Program-made: the position numbers and the translations under genes
Shown here: piece by piece, positions 42,911-51,105 of the stretch
Numbering within the stretch: the first letter of the stretch is position 1
Layout of the letters: every line of letters begins with the position of its first letter
Notes under the pieces: model-generated
What the model saw: only the letters and a program-made list of their open reading frames with translations
Told to the model about the DNA's origin: nothing
Databases searched by the model: none
Source: CAWIMX01 sp963837345
Lineage (GTDB): Bacteria > Acidobacteriota > Vicinamibacteria > Vicinamibacterales > CAVVIG01
Length of the DNA: 64,000 bases
Direction of reading: 5' to 3'
NCBI GenBank assembly: GCA_963837345.1
Contig: CAWIMX010000001.1
Coordinates: 1,798,001 to 1,862,000 of the forward strand

Positions 42911-45823
42911 TCATTTCGTCGCGCTGCGCTTCAAGTCCTCGAACAAGTTCTGCACGGCCGTCAACTGCGTGAGGGTCGACGCTTCGTCGCTCTTGATCAT
43001 CACGAAGCGTCTTCCGTCTGGGGACACGTCGAATTCCGAATCGTGTCCGACGCCCGAAAATCGTCCTGAGAAAAGGCGTCGGGGCTTCTCCGCCTGGAAC
43101 TCGTGTCGCGCCTGGACCGAGACAGCCATCAACGCATCGCCCTGGCGGTAAAAGATCTCGCGCCCGTCGCGCGACCATCGAGGAGCGGCGCCGCCATCCT
43201 TGGAAACAACGAACGGTCTGGCAAACTCGGGATAGTCGCTTACGTAGATCTCGCCGCGCCCGGAGCCGTCGGAGGTATAGACAACCCATTGTCCATCCGG
43301 CGAGAAACGTCCGTCGTGGGCCTTGGATTGTACCAGGCGTGGGGAGGACTTTGCACCGCGCGAGAGGACCCACAGGTCTTGCGCATCGGCCTGAAACAAG
43401 AGATCGCGCCCGTCCGGCGACCACGAGACCGGATACGCCGTGGTTCCGGCCGGGAGCTGCGTCCGGGCCTGTGCCACAGGAAGGAGAATCTCCCTGGTTC
43501 CACTCGCGTCTGCGGACAACTCGACGACGCCGCCACCGACGCCGCCACCACTGAACGTGATGCGGCGCCCATCGGCCGTCCACACCGGGGCCAGATTGTG
43601 ATACTCCGTGGTCAAACGACGTTTGTTACCACGTTGCGCGTCATAGACCCAGACGTCAGAACGCCGGGTTTCGTCGTTGATCGTGACGGCAATGCGTGTG
43701 CCGTCGGGGGAAAGTTGCGGGTCACGAAATGCGGCACGGTCGGCGCTGATGGGAGTAACCGTGCCATTTCGATCGACCCACACGAGTTGGTGCCGGTCGC
43801 CCGTTGACGCGTACAGAAGCAAGCCCGTTTTAGCGACAGCAAAATAGACCGCACCTCCGCCGGGAGACCGCTCAACGGAACTCACCAGCGACAACGGCGA
43901 ACCGGCCGCCGTCAGCGACACCGGATTGAACGGAAGCGCTCGGATGCTGCCCGGATCTTGACTCTGACCGTATACGAGATAACTGCCGCTTGGAACGAAT
44001 CGAACTTGGGCGATCCCCGCGCCCGCGCCGAGGACAGCCGGGCCTTGTAACCGTGAATCGATCGTCCGCGCGATGATCCGTTTCTCGCCGCCGCCCAGAG
44101 ACATCGCAGCGATCGCGCTTCCTTCTCCGGCCGTCCCAGTTGTGAACAGGATGGTCTTGCCGTCTGGAAGAATCTCGGGCCAGGCTGCCGGCTTGGACCC
44201 GGTGAACGGCTGCGGAACACTTCCTCCGGCCTTGATCTTCATCAGATCTGAACCGCGCGAGGCCCAGACGATCGTGTCGTCAGGACCCCAGGCCGCGCCC
44301 ATGCTCACGCCCGATACGTTGGTGATTCTGAGAGGCGCGCCACCAGAAGCAGCCACACGCTGCAGTGCACCGTCGGCGAAGAACCCGATCCATTCGCCGT
44401 CGGGTGAAAAGAACGGATGCCTGGCGCCGATCGTGCCCGGAATCGCCCTCGGTTCGAGGGCGCTCAACTCCCGCACGTAGAGCTGCGTCTGTCCCTCTTG
44501 CTCGGCGACATAGGCGAAGCGCGTCCCATCAGGAGAAAGGGCCATCGGGTAGTCACTGTCCGCGGTTGCCAGCTTCTGGTTCGCCGACAATGTGACGGTC
44601 GTCCGCATGACAGCGACCGATGCAGGAGACGCCTCACGTGTACCACGCCGAGACCAAAGTGTGGTGCCCAACGTGGCCAGCAACACGACACCGATTGCTG
44701 CCGCGAAGGCTGCCCGGCGGGATCGACCTTCCGCAACCGGTTTGGGCTGAGCCGCCGCCGCTTCAGTGTCGTCGAGATCCCCGGCCGCATCGGCGATATC
44801 GCGGAGGCGATGCCTACGATCCTTCTCAAGACACCGTCTTAGGATCCGCCGCATGGCAGCCGGCGTGTTGGCCGGCAATGCGCTCCAGTCCGGATCGCGT
44901 TCAACGATCGCCGCCAACGTGTCGGTGATCGTTCCTCGTGCGAACGCCGCGCGGCCGGTCAGCATCTCGTAAAGCACGCACCCGAATGCCCAGATGTCGG
45001 TACGCTTGTCGACCGCCTGTCCGCGCGCCTGCTCGGGACTCATATACGCGGCCGTCCCCAGTACAATTCCCTCGCGCGTCCCTTCGATGGTGATCGCGTC
45101 GCTCCCGCCTCCCTGACCAGCCTCGCCCGCCTTCGCAAGCCCGAAGTCCAGCACCTTCACCACGCTGTCGGCCATCACCTTGATGTTCGCCGGCTTGAGA
45201 TCGCGATGGACGATGCCTTTTTCGTGCGCCACATCCAGCGCGCCGGCGATCTGGCGAGCGATGGCGAGCGCGTCCTTCAAGGACAGCGGCCCTCTGGCAA
45301 TTCGGTCGGCCAGCGTCGGCCCTTCGATCAATTCGAGCACGAGAGCGTGGATCCCGTTGTCGTCTTCGAATCCGTAAATGGCCCCGACTTGCGGATGGTT
45401 CAGAGCCGCGAGTGTCCGCGCCTCCCGCTCGAAGCGCGCGAGCCGATCTGGATCTGCTGTGAACGCGCGTGGCAGGATCTTGAGGGCGACGTCGCGCCCG
45501 AGCTTCGTGTCGCGCGCGCGGTAGACTTCGCCCATCCCGCCCGCGCCGATCAGCGTCTGGATTTCATAGACGCCGATCCGTCGGCCCGTCAGGATCGTGC
45601 CGCCGGGACTCGAAATCAGCCGTGCCGCCGCGGCGAGTGCCGGTTCATCAAGAAATGGCCCCGCGGAGGCTGGCTGCGCGAGTAGCGATTCGACCTCGCG
45701 ACGCAATTCGGCATCGTCGCCGCATGCAGCAGCAAGGAAGACGTCGCGGTCCTCGCCGTGCCGCTCACGCGCGGCGTGGTACAGCGTCTCGACACGCACC
45801 CAACGATTGGATCCGCTCGTCAA
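42911..45823 (-). CDS. Ser/Thr protein kinase with membrane helix and WD40/TolB-like propeller
   Basis: This 970-aa protein is a PASTA-less acidobacterial Ser/Thr kinase. Kinase domain at about residues 85-340: glycine loop LIGAGGMGEVY, Lys115 in VALKIL, catalytic HRDLKPANI (Asp208), Asp226 in DFG, and MSPEQARGQ. One membrane helix follows (about 371-390), then a C-terminal beta-propeller with repeated SPDGTR/SPDGEW/SWSPDGRD motifs. A TTG start at 45823 fits the family opening RVETLYHAARER. It fills the segment between two copies of the tRNA-Leu 5' half. Substrates unknown. Confidence 0.9.
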   Translation of the reverse strand: MTSGSNRWVRVETLYHAARERHGEDRDVFLAAACGDDAELRREVESLLAQPASAGPFLDEPALAAAARLISSPGGTILTGRRIGVYEIQTLIGAGGMGEVYRARDTKLGRDVALKILPRAFTADPDRLARFEREARTLAALNHPQVGAIYGFEDDNGIHALVLELIEGPTLADRIARGPLSLKDALAIARQIAGALDVAHEKGIVHRDLKPANIKVMADSVVKVLDFGLAKAGEAGQGGGSDAITIEGTREGIVLGTAAYMSPEQARGQAVDKRTDIWAFGCVLYEMLTGRAAFARGTITDTLAAIVERDPDWSALPANTPAAMRRILRRCLEKDRRHRLRDIADAAGDLDDTEAAAAQPKPVAEGRSRRAAFAAAIGVVLLATLGTTLWSRRGTREASPASVAVMRTTVTLSANQKLATADSDYPMALSPDGTRFAYVAEQEGQTQLYVRELSALEPRAIPGTIGARHPFFSPDGEWIGFFADGALQRVAASGGAPLRITNVSGVSMGAAWGPDDTIVWASRGSDLMKIKAGGSVPQPFTGSKPAAWPEILPDGKTILFTTGTAGEGSAIAAMSLGGGEKRIIARTIDSRLQGPAVLGAGAGIAQVRFVPSGSYLVYGQSQDPGSIRALPFNPVSLTAAGSPLSLVSSVERSPGGGAVYFAVAKTGLLLYASTGDRHQLVWVDRNGTVTPISADRAAFRDPQLSPDGTRIAVTINDETRRSDVWVYDAQRGNKRRLTTEYHNLAPVWTADGRRITFSGGGVGGGVVELSADASGTREILLPVAQARTQLPAGTTAYPVSWSPDGRDLLFQADAQDLWVLSRGAKSSPRLVQSKAHDGRFSPDGQWVVYTSDGSGRGEIYVSDYPEFARPFVVSKDGGAAPRWSRDGREIFYRQGDALMAVSVQARHEFQAEKPRRLFSGRFSGVGHDSEFDVSPDGRRFVMIKSDEASTLTQLTAVQNLFEDLKRSATK

Positions 45824-46145
45824 GATATTGCCTTTGAAAAGACAGATGCGGAGAGTTTACCTAACCTTCTGCCATCGGTCTCGAGACCGAACGCGAATCG
45901 CGGCGGACGTACTCAGCACGCCGGACGGCTCAGACTGGCGTGTGGCGACTGACGCGTCGCCGTCACGCTCTTTGACAACGCGCTTGACAACAGACAACGC
46001 CGCCGCTGTTGAGAATGGCCGTATGTTGTGTTCTCAAAGGACTTGCGCAAAATGCGTTCGGAACTCGATTCCGAGCCCCTCAAGCTGGTGCGTCTGCCAG
46101 TTCCGCCACTTCCGCGTTCGGAGGGATGCTGTCTCGTGCTGACGT
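45824..46145. other. right part of the tRNA-Leu flanked island and secG 3' side
   Basis: No gene is supported. The stretch holds TTGACAAC at 45972-45979 and 45984-45991, an inverted repeat TTGAGAA/TTCTCAA (about 46012 and 46032), and the second copy of the tRNA-Leu 5' half. The DNA is less GC-rich than the operons on each side. Confidence 0.5.
46074..46115. repeat. 42-bp direct repeat, copy 2 (fragment of tRNA-Leu)
   Basis: Exact copy of 42740-42781 with unrelated flanks on both sides; the rest of the tRNA is missing, so this is not a functional tRNA. Confidence 0.85.
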
Positions 46146-46544
46146 TCAGGGCTGCGGCGCGGGCGCGGGCTGCCCCGCCGGCTGCTCCGGCGTCGGCGGC
46201 TGCGCCGCCGCCGGTGTCTCGGGCGTCGGCGCCGGCGTGGCCGGCGCGCCCGCCGGCGGCGTCGCGGCGGCCGGGGCAGGCGCCGTGCCCTGCATCAGCG
46301 ATCCGGGCCCCCGCTGGCCCATGATGGCGAGCGCCAGCGCGCCCACGATGAACAGCACGGCCAGCACCGCGGTCGCCTTGGTCAGCACCGTCGCTCCGCC
46401 ACGCGCGCCAAAGGCGGCCTGGCTGCCACCGCCGCCGAATGCCGCCGCCATGTCGCCTCCCTTGCCCTGCTGCAACAGCACGACGACGAGCAGCAGGAAG
46501 CAGACGATCACGTAGGCTGTGGTCACGACGTAGTAAAGGATCAT
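46146..46544 (-). CDS. secG: preprotein translocase subunit SecG
   Basis: This 132-aa protein has two membrane helices (about residues 4-22 and 58-76) joined by the family loop VVLLQQGKGGDMAAAFGGGGSQAAFG, here broken into its recognised parts LLQQGKGG and FGGGGSQ. A Pro/Ala-rich C-terminal tail extends about 45 residues beyond usual length. Last gene of the gap-pgk-tpiA-secG cluster, an arrangement seen widely in bacteria. Confidence 0.92.
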   Translation of the reverse strand: MILYYVVTTAYVIVCFLLLVVVLLQQGKGGDMAAAFGGGGSQAAFGARGGATVLTKATAVLAVLFIVGALALAIMGQRGPGSLMQGTAPAPAAATPPAGAPATPAPTPETPAAAQPPTPEQPAGQPAPAPQP

Positions 46545-46582
46545 GGCTCTTTCAGAAAACGCGTTCTTTCAGGAAACCTCAA

Positions 46583-47356
46583 TTATACCGCAGGGGCGGG
46601 CCGGCTCTTCATCACCATGTCGGCGAAGTCGTTCACCTCGAGGCTGGCGCCCCCGACGAGCGCCCCGTCGACGTCGGGCTGTTCGATGAGCTCCCGCACG
46701 TTCCCCGGCTTCACGCTCCCGCCGTACAGCACGTGGCAGCGGTCGGCCGCCTCGGCGCCGAACCACTGGCGCAGGCGCGTCCGGACGTGTTCGTGCACCT
46801 CCTGGGCCTGGGCGGCGGTGGCCGTGCGGCCCGTGCCGATCGCCCACACCGGCTCGTAGGCGAGCACGAGATCGGCCACCTGAGGCGCCGACAGGTTGTC
46901 GAGCCCGCCCTTGATCTGCCGATCGATCACGGCGAAGGTTTCCTCCCGCTCCCGCTCCTCGAGAGTCTCGCCGAGGCAGACGATCGGCGTCAGCCCGACG
47001 CCGATGGCCGCGAGCGTCTTGCGGTTCACGATGTCGTCGGTGTCGCCGAAGAGCCGGCGGCGCTCGGAGTGCCCGATGATGGCGTATTCGGCGCCGGCGT
47101 CCTTCACCATGGCGGCCGACACCTCGCCGGTGAACGGACCGTCCGGCTGCCAGTACAGGTTCTGCGCCGCCACACCGATGTTCGTGTTGCGCGCGGCTTC
47201 GGCCACGGCGTGCAGGGCGGTGAACGGCGGCGCGACGACAATCTCGACGTCGGTGACGTCTTTCACGATCGTCCGGCACTCCTTCACGAACACCACGGCC
47301 TCCTGCACGGTCTTGAACATCTTCCAGTTGCCGGCGATGAACGGAATGCGGGCCAT
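46583..47356 (-). CDS. tpiA: triosephosphate isomerase
   Basis: This 257-aa TIM barrel interconverts DHAP and glyceraldehyde-3-phosphate. Key segments: AGNWKM (catalytic Lys), AQNLYWQPDGPFTGE, GHSERR (catalytic His), AYEPVWAIGTG (catalytic Glu), YGGSVKPGN and GALVGGASL. The ATG at 47356 follows a 'gagg' SD placed right after the single 96-bp repeat copy. The frame is open upstream through the repeat, but that extension is not protein-like. Confidence 0.96.
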   Translation of the reverse strand: MARIPFIAGNWKMFKTVQEAVVFVKECRTIVKDVTDVEIVVAPPFTALHAVAEAARNTNIGVAAQNLYWQPDGPFTGEVSAAMVKDAGAEYAIIGHSERRRLFGDTDDIVNRKTLAAIGVGLTPIVCLGETLEEREREETFAVIDRQIKGGLDNLSAPQVADLVLAYEPVWAIGTGRTATAAQAQEVHEHVRTRLRQWFGAEAADRCHVLYGGSVKPGNVRELIEQPDVDGALVGGASLEVNDFADMVMKSRPAPAV

Positions 47357-47366
47357 GAATTCCTCA

Positions 47367-47455
47367 CTGGCGGCGGGGCCCCACCCCCGCCGCGAACTGA
47401 CGCCGACGCCGCGGCTCGGATCCGCCCGTCCTCGCCGCGGCATGGCCGCAGGCGC
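47367..47455 (-). repeat. dispersed 96-bp repeat unit, single copy between pgk and tpiA
   Basis: On the minus strand it begins right after the pgk stop with GCGCCTGCGGCCATGCCGC and ends 10 bases before the tpiA ATG. Homology runs over the whole unit of the asd array. The terminal hairpin is GCGGCGGGG (47385-47393) with CCCCGCCGC (47370-47378) and a 6-nt loop. One pair is C-G to G-C relative to the asd copies, with both sides changed. Confidence 0.85.
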
Positions 47456-48646
47456 TCATTTCTCGCTCAACGCGGCCACGCCTGGCAACGTGCGACCGGC
47501 GAGGAACTCCAGCGACGCGCCGCCGCCGGTCGAGATGTGCGTGATCCGATCCTCGACGCCGGCCTGCTTCACCGCCGCGATCGAGTCGCCGCCGCCGATG
47601 ATCGTCGTGCCGCGCACGTCGGCCACGGCGTGGGCGAGCGCCATCGTGCCCGCCGCGAACGCGGGAATCTCGAAGACGCCCATCGGCCCGTTCCACACCA
47701 CGGTCCTGGCGTCGGCCAGCGCCGCGCGGTACCGCGCGACCGTCTGCGGCCCGATGTCGAGCCCGCGCCGCTCGCCGATCGCCGGATCGCCAACGGGGAG
47801 CACCTCGTGCGCCGCGGTGGCCTCGAGCGCCTCGGCCACGACGTGATCGGTCGGCAGCTCGAGGCGGACGTTCCGCGTCTTCGCCGCCGCCTCGATCGCC
47901 CGCGCCTCGTCGAGCTTGTCGTCCTCGACGAGCGACCGGCCCACGGGGAGGCCCCGCGCCTTGAAGAACGTGTACGCCATCGCCCCGCCGACGAGCAGCC
48001 GATCGACTGTGCCGAGCAGATTCTGAATGACGTCGAGCTTGTCCGACACCTTCGCGCCGCCGAGGATCGCGACGAACGGCCGCTCCGGCGACTCGAGCGC
48101 GTGCCCGAGGTACTGCAGCTCGCGTTCCATCAGGAGGCCGGCCGCGGCCCTCGGCAGCACATGCGTGATGCCCTCGACCGAGGCATGCGCCCGATGCGCC
48201 GCCCCGAACGCATCGTTCACGTAGAGATCGGCGAGCGCGGCGAGGCTCGCCGCGAATTGTGGATCGTTCTGCTCCTCCTCCGCGTGGAACCGGAGATTCT
48301 CGAGCAGGACCACGCCGCCACCGGCCGTCCGGGCCTTGGCCACCAGATCAGCGGCGGGGGGCCCGACGCAATCCGGCGCGAACGCCACCGGACGGCCCAG
48401 AATGTCCGACAGGCGAGCGGCCACCGGCTTCAGGCTGAGATCGGGATTCACCCGGCCCTTGGGCCGCCCGAGGTGGCTGGCGAGCACGACCGTCGCGCCG
48501 TGGTCGAGCGCGTACCGAATGGTCGCCACCGAGGCGCGGATTCGCGTGTCGTCGCCAATCGCGCCGTTCTTCACGGGGACGTTGAAGTCGACCCGGATGA
48601 ACACGCGCCTGCCGGCGAGGTCGAGGTCCCTGATGGAGAGCTTCAC
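47456..48646 (-). CDS. pgk: phosphoglycerate kinase
   Basis: This 396-aa two-domain enzyme makes ATP from 1,3-bisphosphoglycerate. N-terminal RVFIRVDFNVP, DDTRIRAS, LASHLGRPKG, AVLGGAKVSDK-like AILGGAKVSDK and the C-terminal GGGDSIAAVK/STGGGASLEFL nucleotide site are all present. GTG start at 48646 overlaps the gap stop (GTGA), so the two are translationally coupled. A repeat element, not a coupled gene, follows. Confidence 0.96.
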   Translation of the reverse strand: MKLSIRDLDLAGRRVFIRVDFNVPVKNGAIGDDTRIRASVATIRYALDHGATVVLASHLGRPKGRVNPDLSLKPVAARLSDILGRPVAFAPDCVGPPAADLVAKARTAGGGVVLLENLRFHAEEEQNDPQFAASLAALADLYVNDAFGAAHRAHASVEGITHVLPRAAAGLLMERELQYLGHALESPERPFVAILGGAKVSDKLDVIQNLLGTVDRLLVGGAMAYTFFKARGLPVGRSLVEDDKLDEARAIEAAAKTRNVRLELPTDHVVAEALEATAAHEVLPVGDPAIGERRGLDIGPQTVARYRAALADARTVVWNGPMGVFEIPAFAAGTMALAHAVADVRGTTIIGGGDSIAAVKQAGVEDRITHISTGGGASLEFLAGRTLPGVAALSEK

Positions 48647-49650
48647 AGGCCTTTCTTCACGAGCAGTCGCAGCAGGTCCACGCAGCGATTCGAGTAGCCC
48701 CATTCGTTGTCGTACCACGACAGGACCTTCACGAAGTCGCCGTCCATCACCTTCGTGTTGGGCGCGTCGACGATCGAGGATCGGGGATTGCCGCGGAAGT
48801 CGATCGAAACGAGCTCCTCGGTCGAGTATTCGAGGATGCCCGCCAACGGACCGTCGGCGGCAGCCTTGAGCGCCGCATTCACGGCCTCGGCGGTGGCCGT
48901 CTTGTCGAGGAGCGCCACGAGATCCACGACCGACACGTTCGGCGTCGGTACGCGCATCGAGAAGCCGTCGAGCCTGCCCTTGAGATCCGGCAGCACTTCC
49001 CCCACGGCGGTCGCCGCTCCGGTGGTGGTCGGGATCATGGAGAGCGCCGCCGCGCGCGCGCGCCGCAGATCCTTGTGCGGCAGGTCCAGCAGCTGCTGAT
49101 CGTTGGTATAGGAGTGGATCGTCGTCATCCACCCCTTCCTGATGCCGAAAGTCTGGTGGATCACCTTCGCGAGCGGCGCCAGGCAGTTCGTCGTGCACGA
49201 CGCGTTCGAGATGATCTGATGCCTGGCGGGGTCGTACTGTTCGTCGTTCACGCCGAGGACGACCGTGAGGTCGGGGCCCTTCGCCGGCGCCGTGATCACG
49301 ACCTTCCGGGCGCCCGCCGCCACGTGCTTCGCCGCATCGTCGCGCTTGGTGAAGAGGCCGGTCGACTCGAAGACCACGTCGACGCCCAGATCCTTCCACG
49401 GCAGCTGCGCGGGATCGCGCAGCGACAAGACCTTGAATTCATCGCCGTCCACCGAAATGGTGTCCTTGCCGGCCTCCACCTTCGCGTGCAGGTTGCCGAG
49501 CACCGAGTCGTACTTCAGGAGGTGCGCCAGGGTGGCCGCATTGGTGAGATCGTTCACCGCAACGAAATCGATAGTCCTGTCGCCGAGTGCCGCACGCATG
49601 ATGTTCCGGCCGATGCGGCCGAATCCGTTGATACCGACTCTCACGGGCAT
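48643..49650 (-). CDS. gap: glyceraldehyde-3-phosphate dehydrogenase
   Basis: This 335-aa NAD-dependent enzyme has VGINGFGRIGRN at the start, the catalytic cysteine in SNASCTTNCLAP, the His in HSYTNDQ and WYDNEWGYSNR near the end. ATG 49650 gives the normal family length; an upstream in-frame ATG at 49680 lies close to the predicted -10 box and is rejected. First gene of the glycolytic operon, transcribed from the divergent promoter below. Confidence 0.96.
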   Translation of the reverse strand: MPVRVGINGFGRIGRNIMRAALGDRTIDFVAVNDLTNAATLAHLLKYDSVLGNLHAKVEAGKDTISVDGDEFKVLSLRDPAQLPWKDLGVDVVFESTGLFTKRDDAAKHVAAGARKVVITAPAKGPDLTVVLGVNDEQYDPARHQIISNASCTTNCLAPLAKVIHQTFGIRKGWMTTIHSYTNDQQLLDLPHKDLRRARAAALSMIPTTTGAATAVGEVLPDLKGRLDGFSMRVPTPNVSVVDLVALLDKTATAEAVNAALKAAADGPLAGILEYSTEELVSIDFRGNPRSSIVDAPNTKVMDGDFVKVLSWYDNEWGYSNRCVDLLRLLVKKGL

Positions 49651-49678
49651 CGAGGTTCCTCCCAAAGGCAAACGCACC

Positions 49679-49708
49679 ATTCTAATGAAGGCCCTTGCAG
49701 AGGGTCAA
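49679..49708 (-). promoter_or_regulatory. sigma70-type promoter of the gap operon
   Basis: On the minus strand TTGACC (49703-49708) and TAGAAT (49679-49684) are separated by 18 bp. Predicted start of transcription near 49672, about 20 bases before the gap ATG, with a 'gggagg' SD between. Confidence 0.6.
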
Positions 49709-49724
49709 ACTGAGCCACTATACT
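49695..49724 (+). promoter_or_regulatory. sigma70-type promoter of the kdtA operon
   Basis: TTGCAG (49695-49700) and TATACT (49719-49724) with an 18-bp spacer, overlapping the gap promoter back to back. The predicted leader to the kdtA ATG is about 40 bases. Confidence 0.55.
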
Positions 49725-49770
49725 GCTGGTCGCCTGTAACCAGCGCGTTTGGCAGCACTTACGGCCATTC

Positions 49771-51105
49771 ATGTATTTCGTCTACAGCCTGCTCACGCTC
49801 GTCGTCTTCATCGTCGTGTCGCCGTACTTCGCGTACCAGGCGATCCGGCACAAGAAATACATCGGCAGCCTGCGCCAGCGGCTCGGTCACCTGCCGCTGT
49901 CGGTGAACGTCGACGGCGAGCCGTCGATCTGGATTCACGCCGTCTCGGTGGGCGAGGCCCTCACCGCCCGCGCGCTCGCGGCCGATCTCAAGGCCCGCTA
50001 TCCACGGCTCCGTCTCTACCTCTCGACGACGACCATGACGGGGCACGAGGTGGCGCGGCGGAGCCTGCAGCACCTCGACGCGGTGTTCTATTTCCCGTTC
50101 GACTGGGCGGTCATCGTGCGCCGCACGCTCGACCTGGTGAAGCCGCAGCTCTTCATCATGATGGAAACCGAGATCTGGCCGAACCTGCTTCGCGCGTGCC
50201 GGGCGCGCGGCGTGCGCACGCTGCTCATCAACGGCCGCATCTCGTCGCGGTCGTACCCGCGCTACCGCCTCATCCGGCCGTTCTTCCGGCACGTCCTGGC
50301 CGACGTCGATCGCTTCTGCATGCAGAGCGACGAGTCGGCGCGCCGGCTCGCCGAGCTCGGCGCCGATCCCGCGGCGATCACGGTCACGGGCAGCTTGAAG
50401 TTCGACTCGCTCGAGCTCCCGCGCGTGACGACGCACGGACGGCCGCGGGAGCGGGTGCTCCGGTTCTTCTGCGTCTCGCCGAACCGCGTGGTCATCATCG
50501 CCGGCAGCACGCTGCGCAGCGAGGAGGCGGCGGTCCTGCGCGCTTTCGAGCGCGTGAAGACGGTGGCGCCCGGGGCGTTGCTGGTGCTCGCGCCCCGTCA
50601 TGCCGAACGATTCGGCGAGGCCGAGCTCCTGGCCCGCGACGCGGGCCTGAGCGTGGCCCGGCGCTCCGATCTGCCGATCGACGCCGAGCCACGCGTCGAC
50701 GTGGTCGTGCTCGACACGATCGGCGAGCTCGCCCAGCTGTACCAGGTGGCCACCGCCGTCTTCGTGGGCGGCAGCCTCGTCGACCAGGGCGGGCACAACA
50801 TTCTCGAGCCCGCCGTCTTCGGCAAGCCCGTGGTCTTCGGGCCCTACATGCAGAACTTCAAGGAGATCGCCGAGGCATTCGTCGCCAACGGCGCCGGCGT
50901 GCAGGTGGCGTCGGAGCGCGACCTGGAGACGGCGCTCCTGGCGCTCGCGACCGATCCGGTGCGGCGCGCGCGGCTCGGCGCCGCCGCCCGGGCGCTCGTC
51001 GAAGCCAACCGCGGCGCGAAGGACAAGACGCTCGCCGTGATTGCCGAGCTGCTGCCGCCGGAAGGAGCCGGCGCGGTGGTGCGTCCCTTCCGGCTGGTCA
51101 ATTGA
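49771..51105 (+). CDS. kdtA: 3-deoxy-D-manno-octulosonic acid transferase
   Basis: This 444-aa GT-B enzyme (WaaA) adds Kdo to lipid A precursor at the inner membrane. N-terminal membrane anchor, IWIHAVSVGEAL, the TTTMTGHEVA and MMETEIWPNLL motifs, GRISSRS, and the C-terminal GGSLVDQGGHNILEPA sugar-nucleotide site are typical. Its stop overlaps the TTG start proposed for lpxK. Its presence shows a Kdo-containing outer membrane lipopolysaccharide. Confidence 0.95.
   Translation: MYFVYSLLTLVVFIVVSPYFAYQAIRHKKYIGSLRQRLGHLPLSVNVDGEPSIWIHAVSVGEALTARALAADLKARYPRLRLYLSTTTMTGHEVARRSLQHLDAVFYFPFDWAVIVRRTLDLVKPQLFIMMETEIWPNLLRACRARGVRTLLINGRISSRSYPRYRLIRPFFRHVLADVDRFCMQSDESARRLAELGADPAAITVTGSLKFDSLELPRVTTHGRPRERVLRFFCVSPNRVVIIAGSTLRSEEAAVLRAFERVKTVAPGALLVLAPRHAERFGEAELLARDAGLSVARRSDLPIDAEPRVDVVVLDTIGELAQLYQVATAVFVGGSLVDQGGHNILEPAVFGKPVVFGPYMQNFKEIAEAFVANGAGVQVASERDLETALLALATDPVRRARLGAAARALVEANRGAKDKTLAVIAELLPPEGAGAVVRPFRLVN

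Noticed and set aside
46074..46115. Second tRNA-Leu gene
   Set aside because: Only the 5' 42 bases are present; no variable arm, T-arm or 3' acceptor strand follows, so it cannot fold into a tRNA.
47357..47443. N-terminal extension of TpiA through the repeat copy
   Set aside because: Same reason: the frame happens to be open through the repeat, but triosephosphate isomerases start at the 47356 ATG with an SD right before it.
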